Source: Mesorhizobium sp. ORS 3359 (GTDB lineage Bacteria; Pseudomonadota; Alphaproteobacteria; Rhizobiales; Rhizobiaceae). From it: a DNA stretch of 64,000 nt. The stretch is from the NCBI GenBank assembly GCA_000824845.1, contig CCNC01000090.1, positions 36,547-100,546 on the forward strand. The letters run 5' to 3'. Made by a program: the position numbers and the translations under genes. Position 1 is the stretch's first letter, and each line of letters begins with the position of its first letter. Under the pieces are notes generated by a model that saw nothing but the letters and a program-made list of their open reading frames with translations, did no database searches and was not told the origin of the DNA. Below are positions 1 to 8,487 of the stretch, piece by piece.

Positions 1-1
1 G

Positions 2-826
2 CCGATTGACCAGTCGATCCGGGTGGCCGGGGCCAAGGTCATTCCGGCGGGCACCGTCAGCGTGACGCAGGATTATCATGTGCGCGAGGCGATCAACGAG
101 CGCACGGCGGCGGCTCTCTACGTCGTCGCCCACCACACCGTGCAATACGGCATGCTTTCGCTGGAGGAGTTTTGCGAGATCTGCCACGCCAAGGGCGTTC
201 CGGTAATCGTCGACGCCGCCTCGGAATACGACCTGCGCAGCTTCCTGGCGCGCGGCGCCGACATCGTCGTCTACAGCGGCCACAAATTCCTTTCAGGGCC
301 AACCAGCGGCATCGTCACCGGCCGCAAGGACCTGGTCCGCGCCGCCTATCTGCAGAACCGCGGCGTGGGGCGCGCCATGAAGGTCGGCAAGGAAAGCATC
401 GCCGGCACCATGGCGGCGCTCGAGGCCTGGGAAAAGCGCGACCATGCCGGCATCCGCCGGCGTGAGGAGGCGGCGCTCAATCTGTGGAAGGACGCGCTGC
501 AGGGCATTCCGGGTATCAATGCACAGATCATTCCCGACCCGACCAACAACCCTCTCGATCGCCTGCAGGTCTTCGTGCGCCCAGAGAGCCGCTTCACCGC
601 TGCCGGACTTGCCTCCGCGCTCGCCGCTGGCTCGCCGCCGATCATCGTGCGCAACCACGAGGTCGAGCGAGGCCATTTCTTCCTCGACCCTTGCAATCTG
701 CATCCTGGCGAGGCGGAGATCGTGGCCGAGCAACTGCGCGCCGTGCTGACGGCGAAGGACCGGCCGGCTGACGCGATGAAAGTGGCGCGCAAGGATTCGG
801 CGGGCTCATTGCGCTGGCCGGACTAG
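2..826 (+). CDS. PLP-dependent aminotransferase-fold enzyme (SelA/DgaE-like), 5' end outside window
   Basis: The reading frame is open to the left edge, so the N-terminus is missing; the first codons seen are in frame from base 2. The motif SGHKFLSGP carries the lysine expected to bind pyridoxal phosphate, preceded by [11 protein letters not shown], which supplies the Asp that contacts the cofactor ring. The C-terminal part ([18 protein letters not shown]) fits the SelA / D-glucosaminate-6-phosphate ammonia-lyase branch of fold-type I enzymes. Substrate cannot be read from the sequence. It ends 77 bases before purE and is probably a separate unit. Confidence 0.72.
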   Translation, partial: PIDQSIRVAGAKVIPAGTVSVTQDYHVREAINERTAAALYVVAHHTVQYGMLSLEEFCEICHAKGVPVIVDAASEYDLRSFLARGADIVVYSGHKFLSGPTSGIVTGRKDLVRAAYLQNRGVGRAMKVGKESIAGTMAALEAWEKRDHAGIRRREEAALNLWKDALQGIPGINAQIIPDPTNNPLDRLQVFVRPESRFTAAGLASALAAGSPPIIVRNHEVERGHFFLDPCNLHPGEAEIVAEQLRAVLTAKDRPADAMKVARKDSAGSLRWPD

Positions 827-903
827 CTGGCCGCCGGCGTGACAATCCTTGCGGCTATCGTCGAATTCCGCTAAGGCGCGCCTTTGCCGCCGGGAGCGAA
901 ACC

Positions 904-1401
904 TTGACCGATCAGCGTGCCGACGTCGCCATCATCATGGGCAGCCAGTCCGACTGGGCGACGATGCGCCAGGCGGCCGAAACCCTGGATGCGCTGGGCA
1001 TCCCGCACAGAAGGCTGATCGTGTCGGCGCACCGCACCCCCGACCGCCTCTATGAATTCGCCAAGGGCGCCAAGGCCGCCGGTTACAAGGTGATCATCGC
1101 CGGCGCCGGCGGCGCCGCGCATCTGCCCGGCATGACGGCGGCGATGACGCCGCTGCCCGTCTTCGGCGTCCCGGTGGAATCCAAGGCGCTGTCCGGCCAG
1201 GATTCGCTGCTCTCCATCGTGCAGATGCCGGCCGGCATCCCGGTCGGCACGCTGGCGATCGGCAAGGCCGGCGCTGCCAATGCCGCGCTGCTTGCCGCGG
1301 CGGTGCTGGCGCTCAACGACGACAAGCTCGCCGCCCGGCTCGACGCCTGGCGCGCGGCGCAGACCGCCAAGGTCGCCGCCGAGCCGACGGACGCGCCGTG
1401 A
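904..1401 (+). CDS. purE: N5-carboxyaminoimidazole ribonucleotide mutase PurE
   Basis: Converts N5-CAIR to CAIR in de novo purine synthesis, acting in the cytosol as an octamer. The 165-residue product has the class I signatures: IIMGSQSDW near the N-terminus, SAHRTPDRL, and [13 protein letters not shown] forming the nucleotide-binding pocket. Length is typical of the family. The start is a TTG codon, chosen because the protein then begins immediately before the first beta strand; no in-frame ATG lies closer. Its stop overlaps the purK start by four bases, so the pair is translationally coupled. Confidence 0.95.
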   Translation: MTDQRADVAIIMGSQSDWATMRQAAETLDALGIPHRRLIVSAHRTPDRLYEFAKGAKAAGYKVIIAGAGGAAHLPGMTAAMTPLPVFGVPVESKALSGQDSLLSIVQMPAGIPVGTLAIGKAGAANAALLAAAVLALNDDKLAARLDAWRAAQTAKVAAEPTDAP

Positions 1402-2474
1402 GCCTGGCGCCCGGATCGACTATCGGCATCATCGGCGGCGGCCAGCTCGGCCGCATGCTGGCGATGGCCGCCGCCCGCCTCGGCTACCGCATCGTGGTCC
1501 TGGAGCCCCAGGCCGGCTGCCCGGCGGCTCAGGTCGCCAACCGGCAGATCGTCGCCGCCTATGACGATCGCGCGGGGCTCGCCGAGCTCGCCGCCGCCAG
1601 CGCTGTCGTCACCTATGAATTCGAGAATGTTCCGGTCGCCGCGGCGCGAACGCTGGCGGCAACGGTCCCCGTCTACCCGCCGGCCCGCGCGCTCGAAGTC
1701 GCGCAGGATCGCGTCATCGAGAAAAGCTTCCTCAACGGCATCGGCATCCCGACGGCCGAGTTCTGTCCGGTCGACAATGACGACCATTTGACCGAAGCTT
1801 TGAGGAAATTCGACGGCAGCGGTGTGCTGAAAACCCGTCGCATGGGCTATGACGGCAAGGGCCAGCGCGTCTTCCGCAACATGGAAACGGGCGGCTTTGC
1901 CGGCATCTGCGAGGCGATGGGCAATGTGCCGCTGATCCTGGAATCGCTCGTGCCCTTCGAGCGCGAGATTTCGGTGATCGCGGCACGCGGTCTCGACGGA
2001 ACTGTCGCGGCCTTCGATCCAGCCGAGAATGTCCACCGCGAGGGCATATTGCGCAGCTCGACCTTGCCGGCGAGCATCCGCTCCGAAACGGCCGCTGCCG
2101 CCAAGGATGCCGCCGCGAAAATTCTTTCCGCGCTCGATTATGTCGGCGTCATCGGCGTCGAGTTCTTCGTGCTTGCCGACGGCTCGCTGCTGGCCAACGA
2201 GCTGGCGCCGCGCGTGCACAATTCCGGCCACTGGACGGAGGCCGCCTGCCTCGTCTCGCAGTTCGAGCAGCATATCCGCGCCGTCGCCGGCCTGCCGTTG
2301 GGCTCGCCTCTCCGCCATTTCGACTGCGTGATGGAAAACCTGATCGGCGACGACATGCTGAAAGTGCCGGCGCTGCTCGCAGAGCCCGACCTGATGCTGC
2401 ATCTCTACGGCAAGGCCGAGTCACGCCCCGGCCGCAAGATGGGCCATTTCACGCGCCTCATCGGGCCGAAATAA
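1398..2474 (+). CDS. purK: N5-carboxyaminoimidazole ribonucleotide synthetase PurK
   Basis: ATP-grasp ligase that makes N5-CAIR from AIR, bicarbonate and ATP, the step before PurE. The 358-residue protein begins [14 protein letters not shown] (N-terminal dinucleotide-type loop), has [14 protein letters not shown] for the ATP-grasp lid, and VIGVEFFV and [14 protein letters not shown] for the metal and substrate site. Start is GTG inside the end of purE (GTGA overlap). The usual alphaproteobacterial purEK order is kept. Confidence 0.95.
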   Translation: MSLAPGSTIGIIGGGQLGRMLAMAAARLGYRIVVLEPQAGCPAAQVANRQIVAAYDDRAGLAELAAASAVVTYEFENVPVAAARTLAATVPVYPPARALEVAQDRVIEKSFLNGIGIPTAEFCPVDNDDHLTEALRKFDGSGVLKTRRMGYDGKGQRVFRNMETGGFAGICEAMGNVPLILESLVPFEREISVIAARGLDGTVAAFDPAENVHREGILRSSTLPASIRSETAAAAKDAAAKILSALDYVGVIGVEFFVLADGSLLANELAPRVHNSGHWTEAACLVSQFEQHIRAVAGLPLGSPLRHFDCVMENLIGDDMLKVPALLAEPDLMLHLYGKAESRPGRKMGHFTRLIGPK

Positions 2475-2478
2475 TCCG

Positions 2479-2901
2479 CTATTGCATATCCTCGTCGCTG
2501 CCCGCGTCGGAACCGGCACAGCTAGGATCGCTCAGCTTGCAGTTGGCGCCGGAGGTGAGCTGCTTTATGCGCTCGATGGTCAGCTTGGTCAGGCACTCTG
2601 ACACCTCCATCGGGTGGATCGAGCCGCCCTCGCTGTCGACGGTCGAATAGGCGCATTCGGCATCGCGAAAGGCGATCCAGGCGCGCTGCGCCGTCTGTAG
2701 CAGCTTGTTCGAGGCCTGATCGTTGCTGCTGACGATGTTCTTATAGGCGGCATTGAGCTTGGCATCGGCCGCCTGATAGTCGGCATCGGCGCAGATGTTC
2801 AGCATCGACTGGCTGTCGTCGCTGCGGTCGCAGTCCTCGGCAAAGGCTGCGGGCGCGGTCGCCAGAAGGACCAGGCAAGCGGACAGAAACAGACGGCGCA
2901 T
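2479..2901 (-). CDS. secreted lysozyme-inhibitor LprI-like protein (DUF1311)
   Basis: A 140-residue protein with a clear Sec signal peptide ([21 protein letters not shown]) so it should be periplasmic. The mature part has the DUF1311/LprI pattern: LNAAYKN, then W(I)AFRDAECAY, a [12 protein letters not shown] block and [12 protein letters not shown], with four to six cysteines that could form disulfides. LprI of Mycobacterium inhibits host lysozyme, but many family members have no known role. The ATG at 2901 has GGAGA five bases upstream. It converges on purK with four bases between the stops and shares no operon partner. Confidence 0.8.
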   Translation of the reverse strand: MRRLFLSACLVLLATAPAAFAEDCDRSDDSQSMLNICADADYQAADAKLNAAYKNIVSSNDQASNKLLQTAQRAWIAFRDAECAYSTVDSEGGSIHPMEVSECLTKLTIERIKQLTSGANCKLSDPSCAGSDAGSDEDMQ

Positions 2902-3030
2902 GGGAATCTCCGGTCGCTTGGGCGTGGGTCACCATCCCAGTCGCCCTTGAGTCGCGCAATGCCGCGACCTTCGCGGTGGCGAATATTTGATGGATCGCGC
3001 CGATTGCCCTATTCCGGCACCGTCACGTGG

Positions 3031-3059
3031 TTGACACGGACGACACTCCTCGTTTATGA
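3031..3059 (+). promoter_or_regulatory. sigma-70 promoter of rpmJ
   Basis: TTGACA at 3031-3036 and TTATGA at 3054-3059 are separated by 17 bases, a near-consensus housekeeping promoter. It points at rpmJ and would give a leader of about 80 bases. Confidence 0.65.
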
Positions 3060-3073
3060 GCCTCGCCAAGTTC

Positions 3074-3102
3074 AAAGGCGCGCTTTTTCCGGGCGCGCCT
3101 TT
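3074..3102 (+). promoter_or_regulatory. stem-loop in the rpmJ leader
   Basis: AAAGGCGCGC (3074-3083) is the exact complement of GCGCGCCTTT (3093-3102), with a 9-base loop. The hairpin lies between the rpmJ promoter and the start codon and is followed by AAAA rather than T, so it is not a usual terminator. It could stabilise the message or act in control of L36 synthesis. Confidence 0.45.
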
Positions 3103-3144
3103 AAAACTCGGCCCGGGACGGGCCCTGACCGAACAGGCAAGACC

Positions 3145-3270
3145 ATGAAGATCAAGAATTCGCTCAAGGCGCTCAAGGCGCGTCACCGCGACAACCGGCT
3201 GGTTCGCCGCAAGGGACGCATCTACATCATCAACAAGACCGCTCCGCGCTACAAGGCGCGCCAGGGCTGA
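3145..3270 (+). CDS. rpmJ: 50S ribosomal protein L36, Cys-less 41-residue form
   Basis: The 41-residue product starts [18 protein letters not shown] and ends with [13 protein letters not shown], matching the alphaproteobacterial L36. This form lacks the CxxC...C...H zinc ligands of the 38-residue type, the so-called C-minus form, so it does not need zinc. It binds 23S rRNA in the large subunit. The ATG at 3145 is chosen because everything upstream in the same frame is leader sequence holding the promoter and a hairpin. It stands alone, as is usual for rpmJ in this group. Confidence 0.93.
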   Translation: MKIKNSLKALKARHRDNRLVRRKGRIYIINKTAPRYKARQG

Positions 3271-3377
3271 GTTTTGCGCGCGGCGTCCACGCCGCGTTCG
3301 ATGTTGAGCGCCGGCTCGCCGGCGTTCTCACGTTAAAATCACTTTGACGATCCGCCGTCCGGGATTAGATTCCGGCG

Positions 3378-3998
3378 ATGCGGATTCTTTTTACATTTTT
3401 CACGGCGTTTTTGCTTTCCGGCGCAGCTTTGCCCGCGCGAGCAGAAACGGTGCCGGGCGCGCTGCCTCCAGATGCCGCGCCGCCCGCCGCGACACCGCCG
3501 CCGGCGGCTCCGACCAGGCAGGGTCGACTCGACCAGCTCTTCACCGAGTTGAAGCGCGAGCGCAATGAAAAGGCGGCCGAGCGCATCGCCGGCCGCATCT
3601 GGAACGAATGGAACCAGTCCGGCAGCGCCTCGATCGACCTGATGATGCAATGGGCGCAAAAGGCGACGGAAGACCAGAAATTCGACGTCGCGCTCGATTT
3701 CCTCGACCAGGTCGTGACCTTGCAGCCCGACTATGCCGAAGGCTGGAACCGGCGCGCCACCGTGCATTTCCTGATGAAGAATTACGGGAAGTCGATGGCC
3801 GACATCGACCGCACCCTGCAGCTCGAGCCGCGCCATTTCGGCGCGCTCTCGGGCCTCGCCCAGATCATGACCGAGACCGGGCACAAGCAGTCGGCGCTGG
3901 AGGCCTGGCAGAAGGTGCTGGCGATCTATCCGATGATGCGCAGCGCCCAAAACCAGGTTTCGACGCTTTCGGAAGAGCTCGCCGGTGAGGGCATCTGA
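3378..3998 (+). CDS. periplasmic tetratricopeptide-repeat protein
   Basis: 206 residues. A signal peptide (about residues 1-23, ending ALPARA) is followed by a Pro/Ala-rich linker and then helical pairs of TPR type: FDVALDFLDQVVTLQPDYAEGWNRRA, a YGKSMADIDRTLQLEP unit and a QSALEAWQKVLAIYP unit. TPRs hold other proteins, so a scaffolding role in the periplasm is likely; no partner is visible. Neighbours do not point to a pathway. Confidence 0.75.
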   Translation: MRILFTFFTAFLLSGAALPARAETVPGALPPDAAPPAATPPPAAPTRQGRLDQLFTELKRERNEKAAERIAGRIWNEWNQSGSASIDLMMQWAQKATEDQKFDVALDFLDQVVTLQPDYAEGWNRRATVHFLMKNYGKSMADIDRTLQLEPRHFGALSGLAQIMTETGHKQSALEAWQKVLAIYPMMRSAQNQVSTLSEELAGEGI

Positions 3999-4062
3999 CG
4001 CGCTTATGTGCGTCGCCTCATCCCAAATCGCGGCGGGGTGAACCGGATCCGCGCAACGCGCT

Positions 4063-4596
4063 TCAAGCGTCTGTCTTGATGTGGCGAAGTTCGTCGGCCT
4101 TGCGCTCGACGACGGCCTCATAAGCGGCCCGCAACTGCTGGCGCACGCTCGGCGCGCCGGGCGGCGTCCTCGAGGGCGCGCCGAGATGCTCGTGGCGCAA
4201 CTCGTCCATGAATTGTTCCCAGAGCGGCGGACCGCCCTTTTCGAGCAGCTCGGCGCGGATCGACAATTCTTCGCTTACCGGCAGCCAGACGCGCCCCCAG
4301 GCACCGAGCTGCGCCATGATCGGGACGAGCGTGATCGCCATCTCGGTCAGGCTGTAGATCGCCTTCTGCTTGTGGCTAGGGTCGTCGGCCTTGGTCAGCA
4401 GGCCGAGCGCCATCAGCCTTTTCAGCCGGTCGGCCAGGATGTTGGAGGCGATGCCTTCCAGCGAGCCATTGAGCAGCTCGCGAAAATGGCGCCGGCCGCC
4501 AAAGATCATGTCGCGCAGGATGATGAGGCTCCAACGGTCGCCGAACACTTCGAGCGACAGATTGATCGGGCAACCGGACCGGCGGTCGATGTTCAT
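4063..4596 (-). CDS. HxlR-family winged-helix transcriptional regulator
   Basis: 177 residues with the HxlR hallmark: one N-terminal Cys (GCPINLSLEVFGDRWSLIILRDM) then FRELLNGSLEGIASNILADRLKRL as the recognition helix. HxlR proteins are dimeric regulators, some of which sense electrophiles through this Cys. The ATG at 4596 is preferred over upstream starts because GGAGA sits six bases before it. It is divergent from an alpha/beta hydrolase with an inverted-repeat-rich region between, so it probably controls that gene and itself. Confidence 0.82.
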   Translation of the reverse strand: MNIDRRSGCPINLSLEVFGDRWSLIILRDMIFGGRRHFRELLNGSLEGIASNILADRLKRLMALGLLTKADDPSHKQKAIYSLTEMAITLVPIMAQLGAWGRVWLPVSEELSIRAELLEKGGPPLWEQFMDELRHEHLGAPSRTPPGAPSVRQQLRAAYEAVVERKADELRHIKTDA

Positions 4597-4614
4597 GGCA
4601 GTCTCCAGAAAAAC

Positions 4615-4667
4615 CAGTTGCATTATGATATCGGTTTCGCTACAGTGCAACTGATTGCAAAATGCAA
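4615..4667. promoter_or_regulatory. inverted repeats between hxlR-type gene and hydrolase (candidate operator)
   Basis: CAGTTGCA (4615-4622) and TGCAACTG (4646-4653) are perfect inverted 8-mers around 23 bases. A second dyad, TTGCA-AAA-TGCAA (4655-4667), follows directly. Both contain the same TTGCA core, so up to four half-sites fill the divergent promoter region. Binding by the HxlR protein is inferred. Confidence 0.5.
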
Positions 4668-4684
4668 GCGGATTGGAAGAGCAG

Positions 4685-5512
4685 ATGTCCCACGCGTCGC
4701 AGCGACCCGACATCGTTTCGGAAGGCTTCGGCAATCCGGCCGATCCGGCGGTCCTTCTGATCATGGGCGCCATGGCTTCGATGTCATGGTGGCCGGAGGC
4801 CTTCTGCCGGCAGCTCGCCGGGCGCGGCCGCTTCGTCATCCGCTACGACAACCGCGACACCGGACTGTCGACCAAATATCCGCCGGGCGCGCCGCCCTAC
4901 AATTTCGAGGACATGGTGGACGATGCGATCCGGGTGCTCGATGACCATGGCGTCGGCAAGGCGCATGTCGTCGGCATGTCGATGGGCGGCATGCTCGTGC
5001 AGAACGTAGCGCTGAAATATCCTGAACGCGTCAGCGCGCTCACCGTGATCTCAAGCTCGCCGCTCGGCGTCGATACGTCCGGCCTGCCCGGCACGACCGA
5101 GGCCTATAAGGAGCATTCGGCACAAGGCGCCAATGTCGACTGGTCAAACCGCGAGCAGGTGCTCGATTTCATGGTCAAGGACGCCGGCGCGATTGCAAGC
5201 ACACGCCATCCATTCGACGAGGAATGCACGCGCGCGATGGTCGAGGCGGACTATGATCGCTCCGGCGGCCTCGCCAGCGCGACCAACCATTTCCTGCTCA
5301 AGGGCGGCGGCCCGAAACGGACGGTGCGAGACCTGACGGCACCGCTGCTTGTCGTCCACGGCACCGCCGATCCGCTCTTTCCGATCGAACATGGCGAGGC
5401 GTTGGCAAAAGTGGTTCCCGACGCAAGACTGGTCAAGATCGAAGGCGGCGGCCATGAGATGCACCGCAGCGACTGGTCGCAGATCATCGACGCTATCGTC
5501 GCCCATTACTAG
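4685..5512 (+). CDS. alpha/beta-fold hydrolase
   Basis: 275 residues. The nucleophile elbow is GMSMGG (Ser99), the acid lies in VVHGTADPLFP and the catalytic His in EGGGHEMHRSDW, so the Ser-Asp-His triad is complete. RYDNRDTGLS after the second strand is typical of the group that includes esterases and aclacinomycin methylesterase-like proteins. The ATG at 4685 has GGAAGAG upstream and is preferred over a TTG at 4655 that lies inside the operator dyad. Expression is likely controlled by the divergent HxlR regulator. Substrate unknown. Confidence 0.83.
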   Translation: MSHASQRPDIVSEGFGNPADPAVLLIMGAMASMSWWPEAFCRQLAGRGRFVIRYDNRDTGLSTKYPPGAPPYNFEDMVDDAIRVLDDHGVGKAHVVGMSMGGMLVQNVALKYPERVSALTVISSSPLGVDTSGLPGTTEAYKEHSAQGANVDWSNREQVLDFMVKDAGAIASTRHPFDEECTRAMVEADYDRSGGLASATNHFLLKGGGPKRTVRDLTAPLLVVHGTADPLFPIEHGEALAKVVPDARLVKIEGGGHEMHRSDWSQIIDAIVAHY

Positions 5513-5548
5513 GCGCGGAAGCTCCGGCTTGACTCGACGGGCTTGCGA

Positions 5549-5576
5549 CAATAGTGAAGTATTTACTTCAGTATTG
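5549..5576. promoter_or_regulatory. 28-bp palindromic operator before the GST-ArsR operon
   Basis: The core is TGAAGTA-TT-TACTTCA (5555-5570), perfect. It continues outwards through one G/G mismatch to CAATA (5549-5553) and TATTG (5572-5576). It sits 29 bases before the GST start. Its size and symmetry fit an ArsR-type dimer site, and the operon it precedes encodes an ArsR-type regulator. Confidence 0.65.
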
Positions 5577-5605
5577 CCCTATATCCGAACGCGAAGAGAG
5601 CGAGA

Positions 5606-6262
5606 ATGTCCCTGACGCTGCATTTCCATCCGCTGGCCTCGTTCTGCTGGAAACCGCTGATCGCGCTCTATGAAAACGGCACGCCCTTCCAGCCGGTGAT
5701 CGTCGACCTGGGCGACGAGGCTTCCCGCGCGGCTTTCCTGAAGGTGTCGCCGACCGGCAAGATGCCGGCGCTGCGCGACGATACACGGGACCGCACGGTG
5801 TTGGAATCCACCATCGTCGTCGAATACCTCGCCGCGCATTATCCGGGGCCGGTCGAGCTTGTTCCGGCCGATATCGATCCCGCTTTGCAGGTCCGCCAGG
5901 CCGACCGCTTCTACGATTTCTACGTGCAGCATCCGATGCAGAAGATCGTCGGCGACAGGCTGCGGCCAAAGGACAAGACCGATCCGTTCGGGGTCGAGGA
6001 GGCTCGCGCGCAATTGCGCAATTCCTACGCCATTATCGAAGAGGAGATGGCGGGTGGGCCCTGGGCGGCGGGCGAGAGCTTCACCATGGCCGACTGCGCC
6101 GCCGCGCCGGCGCTGTTCTACGCCAACAAGGTCGAGGCGTTCGGCGAAGAATTCCCGGCGGTGAAACGCTACCATGACCGGTTGCTGGCGCGACCGTCCT
6201 TCGCACGCGTGATCGAGGAAGCGGGACCTTACTTCAAGTTCTTTCCGTACAACAACGGCTGA
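5606..6262 (+). CDS. glutathione S-transferase family protein
   Basis: 218 residues. The thioredoxin-fold N-domain has LHFHPLASFCWKPLIAL, VSPTGKMPALRDD (cis-Pro loop) and VLESTIVVEYLA (the ES pair that binds the gamma-glutamyl group). The all-helical C-domain ends with the FTMADCAAAPALFYA N-capping box. First gene of a GST / ArsR / SRPBCC operon: six bases separate it from the ArsR start. Likely a conjugating or detoxifying enzyme; substrate unknown. Confidence 0.86.
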   Translation: MSLTLHFHPLASFCWKPLIALYENGTPFQPVIVDLGDEASRAAFLKVSPTGKMPALRDDTRDRTVLESTIVVEYLAAHYPGPVELVPADIDPALQVRQADRFYDFYVQHPMQKIVGDRLRPKDKTDPFGVEEARAQLRNSYAIIEEEMAGGPWAAGESFTMADCAAAPALFYANKVEAFGEEFPAVKRYHDRLLARPSFARVIEEAGPYFKFFPYNNG

Positions 6263-6268
6263 CCGGAA

Positions 6269-6604
6269 ATGCTGCACGACCCGGCTCAGCTCGATCTTAT
6301 GTTCCAGGCGCTCGCCGATCCGGCACGGCGCCTGATGGTGGACCGGCTATCGCGGGGGCCGGCGTCGGTCAGCCAACTGGCGGAACCGCTGGCGATGTCA
6401 TTGTCGGCCGTCGTCCAGCATCTCAACGTGCTCGAGGCGAGCGGCCTGGTCAGGACCGAAAAGCTTGGCCGGGTGCGGAGCTGCCAGATCGAGCCGCAGG
6501 CGCTTCGGGCAGCCGAGCACTGGATCAGCGAGCGGCGGCTTGCCTGGGAGCGCCGGCTCGACCGGCTCGGCGATTTCCTCGCTGAAACGAAAGATGAGAG
6601 CTGA
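6269..6604 (+). CDS. ArsR/SmtB-type winged-helix regulator (SRPBCC-associated)
   Basis: 111 residues: [17 protein letters not shown], then [29 protein letters not shown] as helix-turn-helix, and a beta wing [15 protein letters not shown]. No metal-binding ELCVC-type motif is present, so it is of the non-metal branch usually paired with SRPBCC/AHSA1 proteins. It lies between the GST and SRPBCC genes in one operon, and a near-perfect palindrome in front of the operon is its probable site, giving autoregulation. Confidence 0.86.
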   Translation: MLHDPAQLDLMFQALADPARRLMVDRLSRGPASVSQLAEPLAMSLSAVVQHLNVLEASGLVRTEKLGRVRSCQIEPQALRAAEHWISERRLAWERRLDRLGDFLAETKDES

Positions 6605-6615
6605 AGGGTCCCATC

Positions 6616-7080
6616 ATGACCGAACGATCCGTCGTCCATTCCACTTTCGTCATCGAGCGCGTCTATCCGGTGACGCCCGAGAAGGTCTATTTCGCCCTGA
6701 GCGACGCCGACGCGAAAAAGCGCTGGTTCTTCGATCCCGACAATCCGATGCCCAGCCGGCACGAGATGGACTTCCGTATCGGCGGCAAGGAGGTAAATGC
6801 CGGCTGTCCCAGCGACGGGCAGATGCATTTCTACAACGCTGTCTATCAGGACATCGTGCCCAACCGGCGCATCGTCTACAGCTATGAGCTGTTGTTCGGC
6901 GAAACGCGGGTCTCGGTATCGCTTGCGACGATCGAGCTTGTCGCGGAAGGCAGGGGAACGCGGCTTATCCTGACGGAGCAGGGGGCTTTCTTCGACGGCA
7001 TCGACTCGCCAGCCACGCGCGAGCACGGCACCGGCGAATTGCTGGACGCGCTTGGGGCGGCACTGGAACCGGCGACGTGA
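6616..7080 (+). CDS. SRPBCC / AHSA1-like domain protein
   Basis: 154 residues with the START-like fold pattern: [28 protein letters not shown], then [23 protein letters not shown] and [13 protein letters not shown]. Such proteins bind small hydrophobic ligands and are commonly encoded next to an ArsR-type gene, as here (11 bases after it). The likely job is ligand binding or a minor enzymatic step in the response controlled by that regulator; the ligand is unknown. Confidence 0.85.
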   Translation: MTERSVVHSTFVIERVYPVTPEKVYFALSDADAKKRWFFDPDNPMPSRHEMDFRIGGKEVNAGCPSDGQMHFYNAVYQDIVPNRRIVYSYELLFGETRVSVSLATIELVAEGRGTRLILTEQGAFFDGIDSPATREHGTGELLDALGAALEPAT

Positions 7081-7086
7081 TGCAGT

Positions 7087-7125
7087 AGAGCGTTTCCCCA
7101 TTTCACGGAAACGGCGAGACGCCCT
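7087..7125. repeat. degenerate short palindromic repeat
   Basis: AGAGCGTTTC at 7087-7096 faces GAGACGCCCT at 7116-7125 (8 of 10 bases complementary), with ACGGAAACG between. It resembles the short AGAGCGTTTC palindromes scattered between genes in rhizobia. No second copy was seen in this window. Confidence 0.4.
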
Positions 7126-7186
7126 CCACTGGTCAAATGCTTGGCGCATCCTCGCTGCATGGTGAAGCCGGTCCAGCTAAGCAGTC

Positions 7187-7483
7187 TTACCTGGCCGCGG
7201 CGATCAAATCACAAAAAACGAGCCGCGGCGGCGCACTCAGCAGCGTCTCGAAGCGCTCCAACGCCTGCCTCACCGGCGGAGATGCGAGATGCGCGTCACA
7301 CGCCGCCGCGTCTCGATAGACCTCATAGACCACAAAGGCATTGGTGTCGTCCTTCCGTCGATGCACGGCGTAGCGCACATTGCCTTCTTCGCCGCTTGCG
7401 ATATCCACCAGCTTGCGCAGAATCTCCTCGACTTCGCCGGCGCAGGCCGGGCGGGCACTCAATTCCGCCAGCAAAAGATGCAT
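7187..7483 (-). CDS. antibiotic-biosynthesis-monooxygenase (ABM) domain protein
   Basis: 98 residues, the normal size of a single YgiN/ABM ferredoxin-like domain: MHLLLAELSARPACAGEVEEIL, DIASGEEGNVRYAVHRRKDD, FVVYEVYRDAAACDAHLASPPVRQAL. Members include quinol monooxygenases acting on small aromatic or quinone substrates. It is the last of three minus-strand genes (SDR, AraC, ABM), 12 bases after the AraC gene, so it is probably cotranscribed with the regulator. Confidence 0.8.
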   Translation of the reverse strand: MHLLLAELSARPACAGEVEEILRKLVDIASGEEGNVRYAVHRRKDDTNAFVVYEVYRDAAACDAHLASPPVRQALERFETLLSAPPRLVFCDLIAAAR

Positions 7484-7495
7484 GATGACAATCTC

Positions 7496-8356
7496 CTAGA
7501 GATGTGAGGGAGCCATCACCATCGCTCCAGCCCATCGGGAAGTATTGTAAAAATGCGTCCTGGCCCGAGCCTCTCTGAGGTAGCGCTGCGGAGACTCCGC
7601 AACCAGCTCGCGGAAGTGACGGATAAAGTGAGCCTGATCGTAGTAACCGTATGCGAGCGCCGCGTCCGTGGTCCTTGCGCTTTCATCCAGCATCAGGGCG
7701 CGCACCGTCTTCTGGAAGCGTCCCAGACTACGAATCTCGACTGGTGTCTGCCCGGCAATGCTGGCGAAACGACGTTCCAACTGACGGCGCCCGAGCCCGA
7801 GGCGGTCCGTCAATCGCTCGATCGCAAGGTTGGCAGGATCGCCATACAGCATGCCCATTGCGTGTTCGAAGACGATGTCCGGCGCCGCGCGGGACAGGCG
7901 TTCTGCAAGGAAGCGCTGGATCAGCCGGAGCCGGCTGGACAGCCCCTCCGCGCCGGCTACGCGCCGGGCCAACTCCTGGCCCGCCACGCCCCACAGGTCC
8001 TGCGCGGATAGGGCACGATCCATCATGTCCTTGCCCGGCATGTCGACAAATCGATGGATCATGCCGGCCCGGAAGCGCACCGCGACGAAACCAACGTCGT
8101 CGGATGGCAACAGTGCCAACGGCCGATGGCGAATGTAGAACAAGTGGGCGACGGAACAGGTTTCCGGCGCGCCACCACCCACCGATAGCCTGAACGGCGT
8201 AAGGTGGTGGAAATACAGTTCCGCCCCGGTTCCGGGAAGCAGCACAGGCAAGTCGACCCGCTCGGCGCCGACACTTTCCCATCCCCAAATCCGGTCGACA
8301 TAGGGAGCCAGACCATCGACCGGAAGGAATTGAAAGACGCGCATCTTTCCAGACAT
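7496..8356 (-). CDS. AraC-family transcriptional regulator
   Basis: 286 residues. The N-terminal half (VDGLAPYVDRIWGWES, LPGTGAELYFHH) matches the DUF6597-type sensing domain. The C-terminal half holds two helix-turn-helix units: LTDRLGLGRRQLERRF and ALAYGYYDQAHFIRHFRELVAESPQRYL, the latter the AraC signature. The ABM gene follows directly, so this is its likely regulator. An SDR gene lies upstream on the same strand, 131 bases away. Confidence 0.85.
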   Translation of the reverse strand: MSGKMRVFQFLPVDGLAPYVDRIWGWESVGAERVDLPVLLPGTGAELYFHHLTPFRLSVGGGAPETCSVAHLFYIRHRPLALLPSDDVGFVAVRFRAGMIHRFVDMPGKDMMDRALSAQDLWGVAGQELARRVAGAEGLSSRLRLIQRFLAERLSRAAPDIVFEHAMGMLYGDPANLAIERLTDRLGLGRRQLERRFASIAGQTPVEIRSLGRFQKTVRALMLDESARTTDAALAYGYYDQAHFIRHFRELVAESPQRYLREARARTHFYNTSRWAGAMVMAPSHL

Positions 8357-8487
8357 CTATTCCGGATGGTTTTCGTCGATGCGGCAGTCCCCACGGGCAT
8401 CGCCACCGAGCATGGCTGCCTGCTCTTGCGTCATTGAGATCGCTTGGGCCGGCGATGTTGTTCGCGGTAGCTGGGTCGCCACCGGTT

